The notes under the pieces were generated by a model. That model ran no database searches. It was not told the origin of the DNA and was given only the letters and a program-made list of their open reading frames with translations. Of a stretch of DNA of 64,000 nt, positions 11,690 through 21,772 are shown piece after piece. Made by a program: the position numbers and the translations under genes. The stretch is from Leptodactylus fallax (lineage: Eukaryota > Chordata > Amphibia > Anura > Leptodactylidae). The first letter of the stretch is position 1, and each line of letters begins with the position of its first letter. The DNA is taken from the NCBI GenBank assembly GCA_947044405.1, contig CAMRHE010000054.1, positions 7,393,501 to 7,457,500 of the forward strand, read 5' to 3'.

Positions 11690-12333
11690 GCTATGTAACA
11701 CTACCCTGCCAGTGATCAGGCAGCCTAGACGTCACAGACGGACGAGGGACCCGACAGAATATACTGTATAGAGAAGGCCAGAGGCGCTGATAACTCACAA
11801 CATCACACAGAGCAGAGTGATCAGATGGGTAAGTGATCGGGGCCACACCAGTGCGAACTGATGCACACAATCCAAAAATCGCTACAGAAAAAGCGCGCCC
11901 ATCCCACCAATAGTCGGCTCCTACCCTGCTACCGGCAGCCAGGTCCCGGTGTCTCCCTGCCACGCTCTGCGCCGCTCGGTTGCCAAGCGCCCGGGGAACG
12001 CGGGGAGGGACAAACTGGGAAACACAGACCACAAGACCAGAGTAGCTGAGCCGCAGAGCCAATCGATTTTTTGTGCTGCATCTTGTAGCTACACATAGTG
12101 CCTGGGAGGGCGGGGCTTCCTGTTGCTTGGTTACTAGGGAACGGAAACAGCGTTCTGAGAAGATGTCGATTTCTTGGCGCTCAAACCTGGCGCTTGTTTG
12201 ACGTCTTAAGCCCCGCCCACCAACTGTTTACTAGCAGACCCAATTACAATTGGCTGTTCTGTGACGTTACCATCAGAGCGCGTTTGTCACAATCACGTTC
12301 GATCAGCTCGGCAATCATCACTGCGCTGTTAGG
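11690..12333 (+). promoter_or_regulatory. GC-rich promoter region of the CEP43-like gene
   Basis: CpG-containing DNA in an otherwise AT-rich window. Visible sites are a CCAAT box (12059-12063), an Sp1-type GGGCGGGGC (12108-12116), an RFX X-box-consensus GTTACTAGGGAAC (12130-12142; RYYNYY N RRNRAC), an inverted CCAAT (ATTGG, 12249-12253) and a CRE half-site TGACGT (12262-12267), all within 280 bp of the start codon. A second X-box half-like GGTTGCC is near 11979. No TATA box is placed convincingly. The island could also serve a minus-strand transcript (a GTGAGT donor is the RC of 11793-11798). Confidence 0.6.
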
Positions 12334-13545
12334 ATGTCTGCTGCGGAGGAGGACACCGAGCTCCGAGACCTGCTCATCAACACGCTGGAGAGTAACGGCG
12401 TGCTGAACAAGATAAAGGCCGAGCTGCGGGCCTCCGTCTTCCTGGCGTTGGAGGAACAGGAGCGGGCGGAGAACAAGCCTTCACTCATAAATGAGAGCCT
12501 GCGCCAGTTCCTGGCCACGAGAGATGGCCGCCTGGTAGCCGGCCTGCTCACAGACTTCCTGCAGCACTTCCACCTGGACTTCACACTGGCCGTGCTGCAG
12601 CCTGAAGCATGCCTGCCCGGCGCTCCTGAAGACCGCACGTCAACCGCCCGAGAGTTGGGGCTGCCCGTGTCAGAGGCGGGTAGGAGGGTGCCGCTGCTCC
12701 TGGAGCTCGTCAGGAACTTCCATCTAAGAGATGCAGCCCGGCCCGTGCCTCAGGAACTGCCCCCGGAGCACGTAGCTGAGGCACAGGCTAAGTTCCGCCT
12801 GTGTGAGCGGGAGAGTGCCGGAGGGATCGGTGGGAAGGAGCTGCGGGGGCTCTTTGTGGAGCTCTGTCCCCACCTCCACAGGGACATGCTGGACAGGTAT
12901 GTCACGGATGAGCTGGCAGCCGCAGGTGGGGACATCCATGAGCAGCGGTTCCTGGCCATGTACCGGCGGCTTTTCCTCCAGTGCAGGAGTGTGGTGACCC
13001 GTGACCCGCCGCCCGGCACACAGGCCCATGATGGCGACAGTTCCAAGATCACCAGCCACATGCCCGCAGACAGTGCGCCCGCAGACGGCCCTCAGCTGGA
13101 CCACGAAGATTCCAAGCTGGATGAAGACGACCTGGAGGGAGACTCTTTCTTTGATGACCCTATTCCCAAACCCGAGAAAACTTACGGCTGGAAGGAGGAG
13201 GCGAGCAAAGCCAACGGGGCCCATCAGGTGGCCACACACACACAGAGCTCCCTATCTGGATCACCTAAGGTTAGTGAACATGAAAGAGATGGTTCCTTGA
13301 AGGAGCTGAGGTCCACCTCTGAGAAGATAGCCTCTCTGGAGCTGGGGGCTGGTAATGAGGACGACTATCTGGATGACTTCCACAGTAGCAGTCAGAAGAG
13401 TGAGCTTAGTATAGGAGAGGACCTGGAGGAGGAGCTGTCTGCTGAGGACCTGACTGTGAGTGACCACAAGCTGGATGAATTCACCCTGGACAACTCTATC
13501 TCTCAGCTGAGTGATGTGGCGGACTACATGGAGGAAGTCTCCTGA
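12334..13545 (+). CDS. CEP43 (FGFR1OP/FOP)-like centrosomal protein, intronless, probable retained retrogene
   Basis: A 403-residue intact frame. Residues 4-90 (EEDTELRDLL ... LDFTLAVLQPE) match the N-terminal dimerisation/LisH region of CEP43. The LisH core is about 52-85. Residues 268-285 (EGDSFFDDPIPKPEKTYG) reproduce a CEP43 hallmark, and the end SQLSDVADYMEEVS matches the CEP43 C-terminus. The family protein sits at centrioles and satellites and is needed for cilium assembly. Human CEP43 is a multi-exon gene of about 399 residues; here the whole frame is one exon with no splice signals needed, so a reverse-transcribed copy is inferred. Residues about 149-215 carry two EF-hand-like units (loop E157-E168: E-R-E-S-A-G-G-I-G-G-K-E) not recalled from the human protein. 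The codons are GC-rich compared with the flanks. No poly(A) tract or target duplication was found downstream, so the copy is old or arose otherwise. The start chosen is the first ATG, giving MSAAEEDTEL like the family's N-terminus. Confidence 0.88.
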   Translation: MSAAEEDTELRDLLINTLESNGVLNKIKAELRASVFLALEEQERAENKPSLINESLRQFLATRDGRLVAGLLTDFLQHFHLDFTLAVLQPEACLPGAPEDRTSTARELGLPVSEAGRRVPLLLELVRNFHLRDAARPVPQELPPEHVAEAQAKFRLCERESAGGIGGKELRGLFVELCPHLHRDMLDRYVTDELAAAGGDIHEQRFLAMYRRLFLQCRSVVTRDPPPGTQAHDGDSSKITSHMPADSAPADGPQLDHEDSKLDEDDLEGDSFFDDPIPKPEKTYGWKEEASKANGAHQVATHTQSSLSGSPKVSEHERDGSLKELRSTSEKIASLELGAGNEDDYLDDFHSSSQKSELSIGEDLEEELSAEDLTVSDHKLDEFTLDNSISQLSDVADYMEEVS

Positions 13546-15180
13546 TGTCATCTCAGTCAGCTTTTATTTACATAGCATTGTAAAGAGTGGGTGGTAGACT
13601 AGGCACAGATTTCCCTATCTTCATGGGCTTTGGGGCATGTATGCATTTGTGTCCTTTAAAGAAAATGGTTAAGAATTAAACAGCAGACATCTGGAACCAT
13701 TAAATTAAGGTTTTTTTCTACCTTGGCCATCAGACAAGTGACCTTTTCAAGGTGGCAGTGCACCATACCTGTTATGATCAATGACACTAGGGAAATGTGT
13801 ACCATACCACCATATGTAGCAGGAAAAGATAACATTTTTGTTATATAGACTTGGATATAAAAATTAAAATATTTTACAAATTTTTTTTTTTTTTTTTGAA
13901 ATATTTTAGTATTGGTATTTATCTAGAAAATGAGACAGCTGGCTTCCACACAGCCTGAAAAAAGCCTGTTTATCAAAATTGAACTTGTTGCCCATAGCAA
14001 CCAATCAGAAACCTAAGCTCTGGTTGCTAAGAGTAACCAGGTAGGTTTTTTTGTGCATTCCTTTCTCTACTGTTGTGTATTTGCAGTCATCCTTTGAGAC
14101 TTCCCGGGTTTGGATGGGCTGGTTGAACTATAAAATACAGACTGGCAGGTGACAAGAATACATAAAATTAGTGTTGTCATGCTGTGTTTTTGATGCAGAG
14201 TGTGGTGTTTTCCATGCCAAAAATTCTACCAAAAAAAGTCTCTGATTTCAATGTGCAATGTCTGCTTTAATGCACCATTTTGTGCATTAAAGCAGACCTA
14301 ACTTCTCAACATACTGTGAATAAGTCAATAGTACGCAGAAGTATTTTTCTGATAACACATCACAATTTCATATTGCCTGCTTAAAGTTATGGAGCTTGGC
14401 AGCACATAGGGAGAATTGTGACTGGCATTTTCTACACCAGTCTTAGTCATCCCCATTCCTTCATGATGCATCAGGATTTTTAAAGAGGCTCTGGCCTCTG
14501 AAAGGGGTTATCTGGGGAATAAAGAAGCTTACCAGTGCATTCCCTGCATTAGTTAAGCATTATTACTAATATACATCCTGGTCCTCTATTACTTTTGAGG
14601 GGGGAGGGGAGGAGTTTAGTGCTTTCATTCCTCAGTCTCTTCTGTAGCCACTCCAACTCTGACAGCAGAGACTTGGGCTGCAGATCCATTCAGTAGAGCC
14701 AGAATAGCTACAGGGGTGACATGAATGAGTAGTCCAGCTTTTCCCATGGTCTTAAAAAGTAATGAACTCTATGATTAATTGAGAATTTTACCTCAATTAC
14801 AATTAACAACTTTAGAACATTCCCAATTTTACATGCCATGAGTTTGGTTTCGGTTATTCACATATCAGCAATCCTGATTGGATAGTGTACAGGCAGTGAC
14901 ATATGCTTTAGCCAATGGTAGTGTGAAACAGGGTAGTATGGGTACAAAATAAATGAAATCGATGTGGGCAAGTTCACATCCATTAATTAAGCTGACTTTT
15001 GATGATTTTTTCGATTAATTGCCCAGGCCTAGGGTTCAGGCTGCTCATTGTTAATAAAGATTAACTAGGGCAGGGAATGTACGGCCAAGCTTTATTAATC
15101 CGTAGATAACCCCTTTAATTCTACAAAAAAAAAAAAAACATTCTGGCACTCAGAATATAGTCTATTTGTATTGAAAGACA
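13546..15180. other. 3' flank of the CEP43-like gene, no gene seen
   Basis: AT-rich sequence with T-runs (13879-13897) and an A-run (15125-15138). There is no clear AATAAA close to the stop codon; ATTAAA at 13700-13705 is a possible weak polyadenylation signal. Blocks at 13940-14060 (CAACCAATCAGA) and 14480-14760 resemble dispersed repeats. 14960-15030 resembles the ATTAAT-rich block near 7255. No exon is supported. Confidence 0.45.
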
Positions 15181-15773
15181 ATCCTAATAACTTTATTTAT
15201 ATAGCGCCAACATATTCCATAGCACTTTACAAATCAGAGGAGACATGGACAATATAAGACATTACAATATGACAAAGAAAAACATAAACAATAGGAGTGA
15301 GGGCCCTGCTCCCAAGAGCTTACATTCTATGAGGAGATAGGGGGACACAAGAGGTTAGAGGGCTTGTTTGCTACAATGGCCCAGCCATCTTTTAATAGAA
15401 AAGGTTATGTAACTGAAGCTGTATGAACCAGTCACCAGCCAGTATCTGTGAATAAACAGATACTAAGTACAAAAAGTGCAGTATAACTTCTAGATGGAGA
15501 GGACAGGATCTGAGGAACAGAGGAGGAAGGATAAAAGGTGTTATTGTTCTCCACCACCGCACACTACACTGATCAGGTCACGTGATAAGCCTGATCATAC
15601 AGATGTGATTTTAGCAGTTTTGAAGCCGCTGTAGTTGCAGGATTAATCGGATTGTCTTGGATAAAGCATTCTAGAGCACCGGTGCAGCTCAAGAAAAGTC
15701 TTGGAAACGGGAGTGGGATGATCAGATAACAGGGGATGCAAGTCTAAGGTCATTGGCAGAACGGAGAGGACAG

Positions 15774-17504
15774 TTAGGGCGGTAGACAGTGACGAGAGAG
15801 GAGATATAGGGGGGGTGCAGCGCTATGGATGGATTTGTGGGTTAGTGTAATTTTATATTGTATTCTGTGATGGATGGGCAAACAATACAGCGACTGACGC
15901 AAGGTAGATGCGTCTGTGTACTGGTTTGACAGAAAGAGGAGTCTGGCAGCTGCATTCAGGACAGATTGTAGTGGGGTGAGTTTCGTAAGAGGAAGCCCAA
16001 TTAGAAGAGAATTGCAGTAGTGAAGATGAGAGAGAATCAAGCGACAATGAGGGTTTTTGATGTTTCCACGATGAGAAAAGGGCAAATTCTAGAGATGTTT
16101 TTAAGGTGCAGGTGGCAAGAGCATGAAAGTGTCTGAATACGTGGGGTAAAGGTGAGATCTGAATCAAATACAACCCCAAGACAGCAGGCATGCCACCTCG
16201 GGATAATAGTAAGGCCACAGACAGAAATGGAGATATCAGGGTTAGGTCGGTTAGTGGATGGAGGGAACACAAGAAGTTCAGTTTTTGAAAGATTCCATTT
16301 CAGATAAAGAGAAGACATGATGTTAGAGACAGTCACTGATGTTCTGTAGTAGTGCAAGGATGATGTTACGGGATGAGGTATATAGTTGGGTATCATCTGC
16401 ATAAAGATGGTATTGAAAGCCAAATTTGTGAATGGTTTGTCCAACTGGGGCTGTGTACAGAGAGAAGAGGAGGGGACCTAGAACTGAGCCTTGAGGAACC
16501 CCAACTGCAAGGGGCAGAGGAGAAGAAATAGCACCAGTGAATGATACACTAAATGAGCAGTCAGAAAGATAGGAAGAAAACCAAGAGAGAGCAGTATCCC
16601 TTAGGCCAATAGAACAGAGCATAGTGAGGAGGAGTTGTGGTCTACAGTGTCAAATGCTGCTGATAGATCCAGAAGAATAAGTAGTGAATAGTTCGCTTTA
16701 GATTTAGCCATCAAGAGATCGTTGGAAACCTTTGTGAGGGCCATTTCTGTAGAGTGTAGTGCACGAAAACCTGATTGTAAGGGGTCCAGAAGAGAGTTAG
16801 CAGAGAGATAGCTGATTAGGCGGGAGTAGTCCAAGCGTTCCAGGAGTTTAGAGATGATGGGGAGGTTAGAGATAGGTCGGAAGTTAGCAGCCCAGGATGG
16901 GTCAAGGGAGGGTTTTTTCAGTAATGGGGTTATGACAGCATGTTTGAAGGAGGAGGGAAAGATTCCAGAAGGAAGAGGTTAAAAATTTTAGTAAGATGAG
17001 TTGTAACAGTAGAGGACAGAGACCGGAGGAGGGGTGACAGGATAGGATCGCTTGTGCAAGTAGTGGGGCGAGAAGAAAAAAGGAGCTGGGAGACTTCTTC
17101 TGTTACCGGATCAAATAATGAGAGTTCACAATGAGGAGCGAGGGAGGGGGACTGATGCCGTTTGACAACATCCGTCAGGAAATAACCCATTCTCCAGTTT
17201 TGTCTTTAAAGTACGTGGCCATGTCTTGAGCACTGAGGTCTGTGACAGGTACCCGCACCTTTGGTGTGAGGAGGGAGTGAAAGATGTCAAAGAGTCGTTT
17301 AGGGTTATTAGAGAGAAGAGGTGAGAGAGGTGAAGTAAGCTTGTTTGGCAAAGTGAAGGGCAGAGTTATAGGCTTTGAGCATAAACTTGAAGTGAAGAAA
17401 ATATGCAGATGTGTGAGATTTTTGCCATAGCCGTTCAGCTCATCTTGAGCATCGCTGAAGAAAACGTGTTTGAGAAGTGTGCCAAGGGATTTTCGGACAG
17501 TCAA
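15774..17504 (-). pseudogene. L2 reverse transcriptase and C-terminal region, frameshifted
   Basis: Pieces in different minus frames together cover an L2-type polymerase. 16601-16834 has [17 protein letters not shown] and [13 protein letters not shown] (motif A with its aspartate). 16323-16622 has [16 protein letters not shown] and YADDTQLY (the catalytic motif C). 15774-16085 has LILSHLHYCNSLLIGLP and AARLL, typical of the L2 C-terminus. 16930-17190 and 17175-17504 are the region between endonuclease and polymerase. Each joint needs a frameshift, so no functional enzyme can be made. Confidence 0.85.
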
Positions 17505-18357
17505 GCGTGCTACTTTATTCAGGTGGCTTTGAGAGTCTCATTGTAGTGTTTGGTGGCCAGGACAGGAGAGAGAAGAGATGGGAGACAGTGATGACTGTAG
17601 GGTATCAGAGGTGCTATGTGTTTACAGCCTGAAGATTTCTGCAGGTGCGGTAGGGCAGGGTGTTTTGTGAAGAACAAGAAGCTTTGATGTTAAAGGAAAG
17701 AAGGTTGTGGTTGAAAATTGGTAGGTGAGCATTAGTAAAGTCAGAGAACAGAGCCGTAAGAAGACCAGATTAAGGATATTACCATCTTTGTGTGTGGGAG
17801 AAGGAGTAAGCTGAGTGAGATATCAAGAGAGGTGGTTAGTGATAGAAGTCGAGAGGCAGATGGAGAGCCAGAGGTGTTAATGGGAATGTTAGTCACCCAC
17901 AATGAGGGTAGGAATTTCAAAGGTTAGTAAGTTGGGAAGCCATGAATTAAAGTGATCTAAAAACTGGTAGGGTGAGCCAGGGGGACGGTAGATGACAGCT
18001 ACTCACAGGGAGAAAGGGCGGAAGAGTCTGATAGTGTGGACCTCAAAAGAGGGGAAGGAGAGCGATGGTACTGGTGGAATGACCTGAAAAATGCATTGTG
18101 GTGATAGGACACCTACCCCTCCACCTTGCCTATCCTCAGGTCTAGGGGTGTGTGAAAATTGGAGGCCATCATAACAGAAAGCAGCAGGGGATGCGGTGCC
18201 AGACTGTTTAATCCAGGTTTCAGTGACAGCCAGCAGGTTAAAAGACTTTGAGATGAGAGATCTTGAGTAATGTCAAGTTTGTTGCAGAGAGAGTGGGTGT
18301 TCCAGAGAGCACAAAAGAAAGACTGGTGGAGGAGAAGGAGACGGCAAACAACGAATA

Positions 18358-19521
18358 TTAACCTCTTATGGATCGGGTCATTTTTTAGTTTTTCCCTCCC
18401 CACATTCCAACTTTTTCAGTTCACAGAGTCACATTATGACTTATTGTGTGCGAAAAAAATTGTACTTTGTACTGGCACTTTTCAATATCCTATGGAATGT
18501 ACTGGGAAGCTGGAAAAAAAAAAAAAAAATTCAGAATGAGGTGTAATTGGAGAAAAAAAAATGCATTTGTGCCAACTTCATATGGGTTTAATTTTTATGG
18601 CGTTCACTGTGTGGTAAAAATGACATGGTACCTGTATTCTGCGGGTCAGTACAAACACGGCAATACCAAATTTGTATAGTATTTGCAGTGTTTTGATACC
18701 TTTTAAATGAAAAACTTTGCAAAATAGAAAAAAAAAAAAATTGTCGCCATATTGTGACACCTATAACTTTTTCATATTTACATGTATGGAACTGGGTAAG
18801 GAGTCTTTATGCGGGACAAGATGGCATTTTTACTGATCTCATTTGTGGAAAGATCTGGTGGTTTGATCACTTTTTATTCAATTTATAGGAGGCAAAGTGT
18901 TAAAAAATGCTATTTGGCCATTTTGATTTTTTTCGCCACTATGCTGTTCACCGTATGGGATTATTTTAATAGTTCGGGCATTTTGGAGCGTGGGGATACC
19001 TAATGTGTTTGTTTACTTTTGTTTATTTACTTTTATATCTCATCTAGAGAAAAGGGGGTAATTTGAACTTGTTTTTTTTAAATTTTTTTTTTTTTGTTTT
19101 TTATACTTTTAAAAACTTTTTTTTACTTTTATGATCAGACCCCCTAGGGACCTTGAAACCTACGGGGTCTGATCGCTCATACTATTCACTGCAATACTAC
19201 TGTATTGTAGTGAATAGCAAAATGCCTAGCTCTCTATTTCACACTGCCTCTGGCAGTGTGCAATAGATCTAATGCAATGACAAGCCTGGGAGCCTTCACT
19301 AGGATCACGGCTGTCATGGCAACCGATCGCCGCCCTCCAATAACGTTCAGGAGGGTGGCGATCGGTGAAAAATGGTGGCGCCTGCGCAGTTTAGATGCCG
19401 CAGTCCCTTTTGACCGTGGTGGCTAAAGGGTTAACAGCAGCGATCGGTGAAGATACTGATTGCTGCTGTTAGCAGCGTGTCCTGGCTTGCACAGGTACGT
19501 CATTGGTCGTTAAGGGGTTAA
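18358..19521. mobile_element. Non-autonomous TTAA-targeted (piggyBac-like) element in the L2
   Basis: It is bounded by TTAA at 18358-18361 and 19518-19521. The inverted ends are TTAACCTCTTATGGATC and, from the other side, TTAACCCCTTAACGAC. It contains no transposase. It is A/T-run rich, with a GC-richer right third (19190-19500) holding GATCGCCGCCCTCC and GGGTGGCGATCGG in inverted relation. It splits L2 endonuclease wording on either side, so it is younger than the L2 copy. The piggyBac label follows from the TTAA target and the CCYTT-type ends and is inference. Confidence 0.7.
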
Positions 19522-19573
19522 TAAAGTTAGAAGGGTTTCTTGGCGAGACAGGTACAGAGTTGAGGTTACCATA

Positions 19574-19603
19574 AGGAGGACAAGGGTTTGTAGAGATGTC
19601 CCC
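19574..19603 (-). other. 2A-like motif in the L2 N-terminal segment (GDISTNPCPP)
   Basis: Minus-strand codons 50-59 of the 19469-19750 frame read GDISTNPCPP after LAILLLLGA. The leader and the NP-x-P spacing resemble 2A ribosome-skipping peptides, D(V/I)ExNPG|P, reported at the start of some CR1/L2-type LINE proteins. Here the essential glycine is cysteine and E is S, so skipping is probably lost in this copy. Confidence 0.45.
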
Positions 19604-19751
19604 AGCACCTAGTAGCAGGAGAATGGCGAGAGACAGCAGATGGTTATATGACTTGTAAGATCGTCTAATTTGTTGCACAGAAGCTGTTATGCCAAGGGAA
19701 ATAGATTCTTTGGATTCCGTGTAATAGAATAAAGTTATAGAATAAAACACT

Positions 19752-20531
19752 GGACTATCAACAATAGCTTAATATTTTATTAAGAAAGGTATAACAAGAT
19801 ATCAAAAGGTCTTACAGAAAGGAAAAGTATAAAAGATATTAGAATGTAATTAAATCAACACTTCCAACACGTAAAAGTATATCAAAAGGTATATCAGATC
19901 AACATTTCCAACACTTAAAAGTATATCAGAAGGTATATGAAATCAACACTTACAACACTGCCAAGCTTCATTGATGAATTCCGATAAGGGTAGCTTCAGG
20001 AAATATCACCAAGCCATTGTGACAGGTATCATGCAGCATCAGGCGTCCCCAATTACTGCTATCAGGATTGCAACATACGGCTAGGGGATGTTTCCCATCT
20101 TATATACCCTTTGTGTGCGTCATAGAGTGGGCGGTTACAGAAGTGTATACACCTCTGTAAGGCTTTACTCGTCTCCAAGCTCATATTCCTGTGAAAGGGG
20201 CCAATTTCCACTGGAATATTTCATGGGACACGTGCATCTCATACAGTGTTAAACTTTAAGCTGGCTTTTATGGACATGTAAACATCACCTCAAACAGGGT
20301 TGAACCTTTGAGCTGGTTTTTATGGACATGTAAATATCACCTCAAACAGTGTTAAACCTTAAGCTGTCCATGTAGACATAACCTCAAACAGAGTTAAACC
20401 TTAAGCTGGCTTGATGTCCATGTAAACATTACAGAGTTGAACTTTGATCTGGCTTGATGTCTAACTAGACATTATCTCATACAGAGTTGAAATTAAGGTT
20501 ACTATGAGCTGGCTATTATAGACATCTTGTC
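19752..20531 (-). mobile_element. Candidate solo LTR with tandem repeats in its U3
   Basis: Read on the minus strand it would begin TGACAAGATGTC at 20531 and end GATAGTCCA at 19752. Five to six imperfect copies of a unit of about 55 bp (core AGTTAAACCTTAAGCTGGC, 20240-20500) lie upstream of a TATA box (GGGTATATAAGATGGG, RC of about 20096-20111). AATAAA follows (RC near 19777). This is a U3-R-U5 order, but no coding sequence and no convincing 5-bp target duplication was found. It could instead be another repeat type. Confidence 0.35.
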
Positions 20532-21360
20532 ATGGGCAGCCATTTTATCAAGGTCAGCTATTTTATTTTTTTGCATTACAGAAGCACAAGGTGGGTTAAG
20601 GTGGTTGAGGAAAGTGAAGAGAGAGTGGGAGCTGCACATAGGAGAGGGAAGGAGAGAGGGACTGATGTGGATAGAAGTAACAGGAGGTGGGAATGGGCGG
20701 TAAGAAGCTCTGCCTTATTACCTGTTTGTTGCTGTTGCTTTGGTGGTGGATTTTATGCTTACCGAATAGTGACCAGGGATAGGGAACGTTTTCTTGAACG
20801 CCATGAATACATCAATACACAACTGAAACTTGGTCCAATAGGGACCTTCCTCAAACAATCTAACAGAATACACATTAGTCAAGATTCAAAACACATGAAT
20901 ATAATCCATTAGTTATGTATCAGTTGTACAAAACATGTTTGTTTAAGGTACATTATGAGCATAAATAGAACATGTATAGAACATGTGTGCTATGGAAAGG
21001 CACATCTAATACATATAATGTGAACAGGACATAGCAAAAAAATAACCAAAATTTACAAACACACACCAGAGTAAGGTACAACAGAGGTAAATAATGGAAC
21101 AAACTGAGAATTCCACATGAACTTCTCCCCCTTTTTGTTGACCATTTTTTCCCCTTTAACTCTGGCAGGCTTTACTTACCTGTAGCACGCTTCCACTGCT
21201 CTTCTCCCCATTTCCAGGCAATCTGCCAAATTTAGTTTTACAATTCTGAGACAGGACATCTATGTATTAGAAGCTGGGCATGTCTACGCCTAGTCAGATC
21301 GATGGAATCCTCCTTGTTTGTTGTATTTACCTGTTATACCTTATTCTGGCGTGTTGTACA
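20532..21360. other. Non-coding DNA between the L2 and L1 regions
   Basis: Purine-rich sequence (20590-20700) that might be L2 5' UTR, then repeat-like text (20775-21120). No protein similarity is recognised. Confidence 0.4.
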
Positions 21361-21772
21361 TTTTGACATTAAGGATTTTATTGAAATTTTTACATTTAAA
21401 CATAAAAACATTTCAAACAACATTTTGGGGCTGGAAACACATGGGTGGGGAAGGAGGTAGGGGGAGGGGATAGGGGATTGGGGTTGAGAAATGACAAATG
21501 GAGCAAATCAGAGGAGATAACATGAGCTCTGTCGCAGCAGAGCCGAACAAAGATATAACTTTTCATGTTGACAGAGATAAAGCAATTTATACAATAAAAT
21601 AATCAGGGAAGTACCTGGTTGGGGGGGGGGGAGGGAGGCAGGGGGATAGGAGATGAGAAGAGGTTAATAGGATATGGGGAACAACATAGGCTCTGTCGCA
21701 GCAGGGCCAAACATAGAATGCAGTAAAATGTAAGGTAAAGTCAAAACACATTTACATTATTATGACAAGAGG

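Larger units (their letters stand above)
15180..19750 (-). mobile_element. L2-clade LINE, decayed, minus strand, interrupted by another element
   Basis: The 3' end at about 15185 reads, on the minus strand, GGCGCTATATAAATAAAG, the usual L2 tail. Going 5' on the minus strand (rightward), frames appear for the C-terminal region (15774-16085), reverse transcriptase (16323-16834), the linker (16930-17504) and the endonuclease remnant (about 18113-18350, ALWNTHSLCNKL). The N-terminal segment is at 19523-19750. The endonuclease part is split by the TTAA element at 18358-19521. The reading frame is broken many times, so the copy is dead. The 5' limit near 19750 is set by a candidate LTR. Confidence 0.85.

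Noticed and set aside
11793..12060. Alternative RAB23 first exon ending at a GTGAGT donor (RC of 11793-11798)
   Set aside because: Possible, since the region is a CpG-rich promoter, but it would need a bidirectional promoter and an 11.7-kb intron; nothing in the sequence decides between this and the 7.83-kb exon. Kept only as an alternative.
12724..13239. 171-codon minus-strand frame
   Set aside because: It is antisense to the well-supported CEP43-like gene, whose GC-rich codons create long shadow frames.
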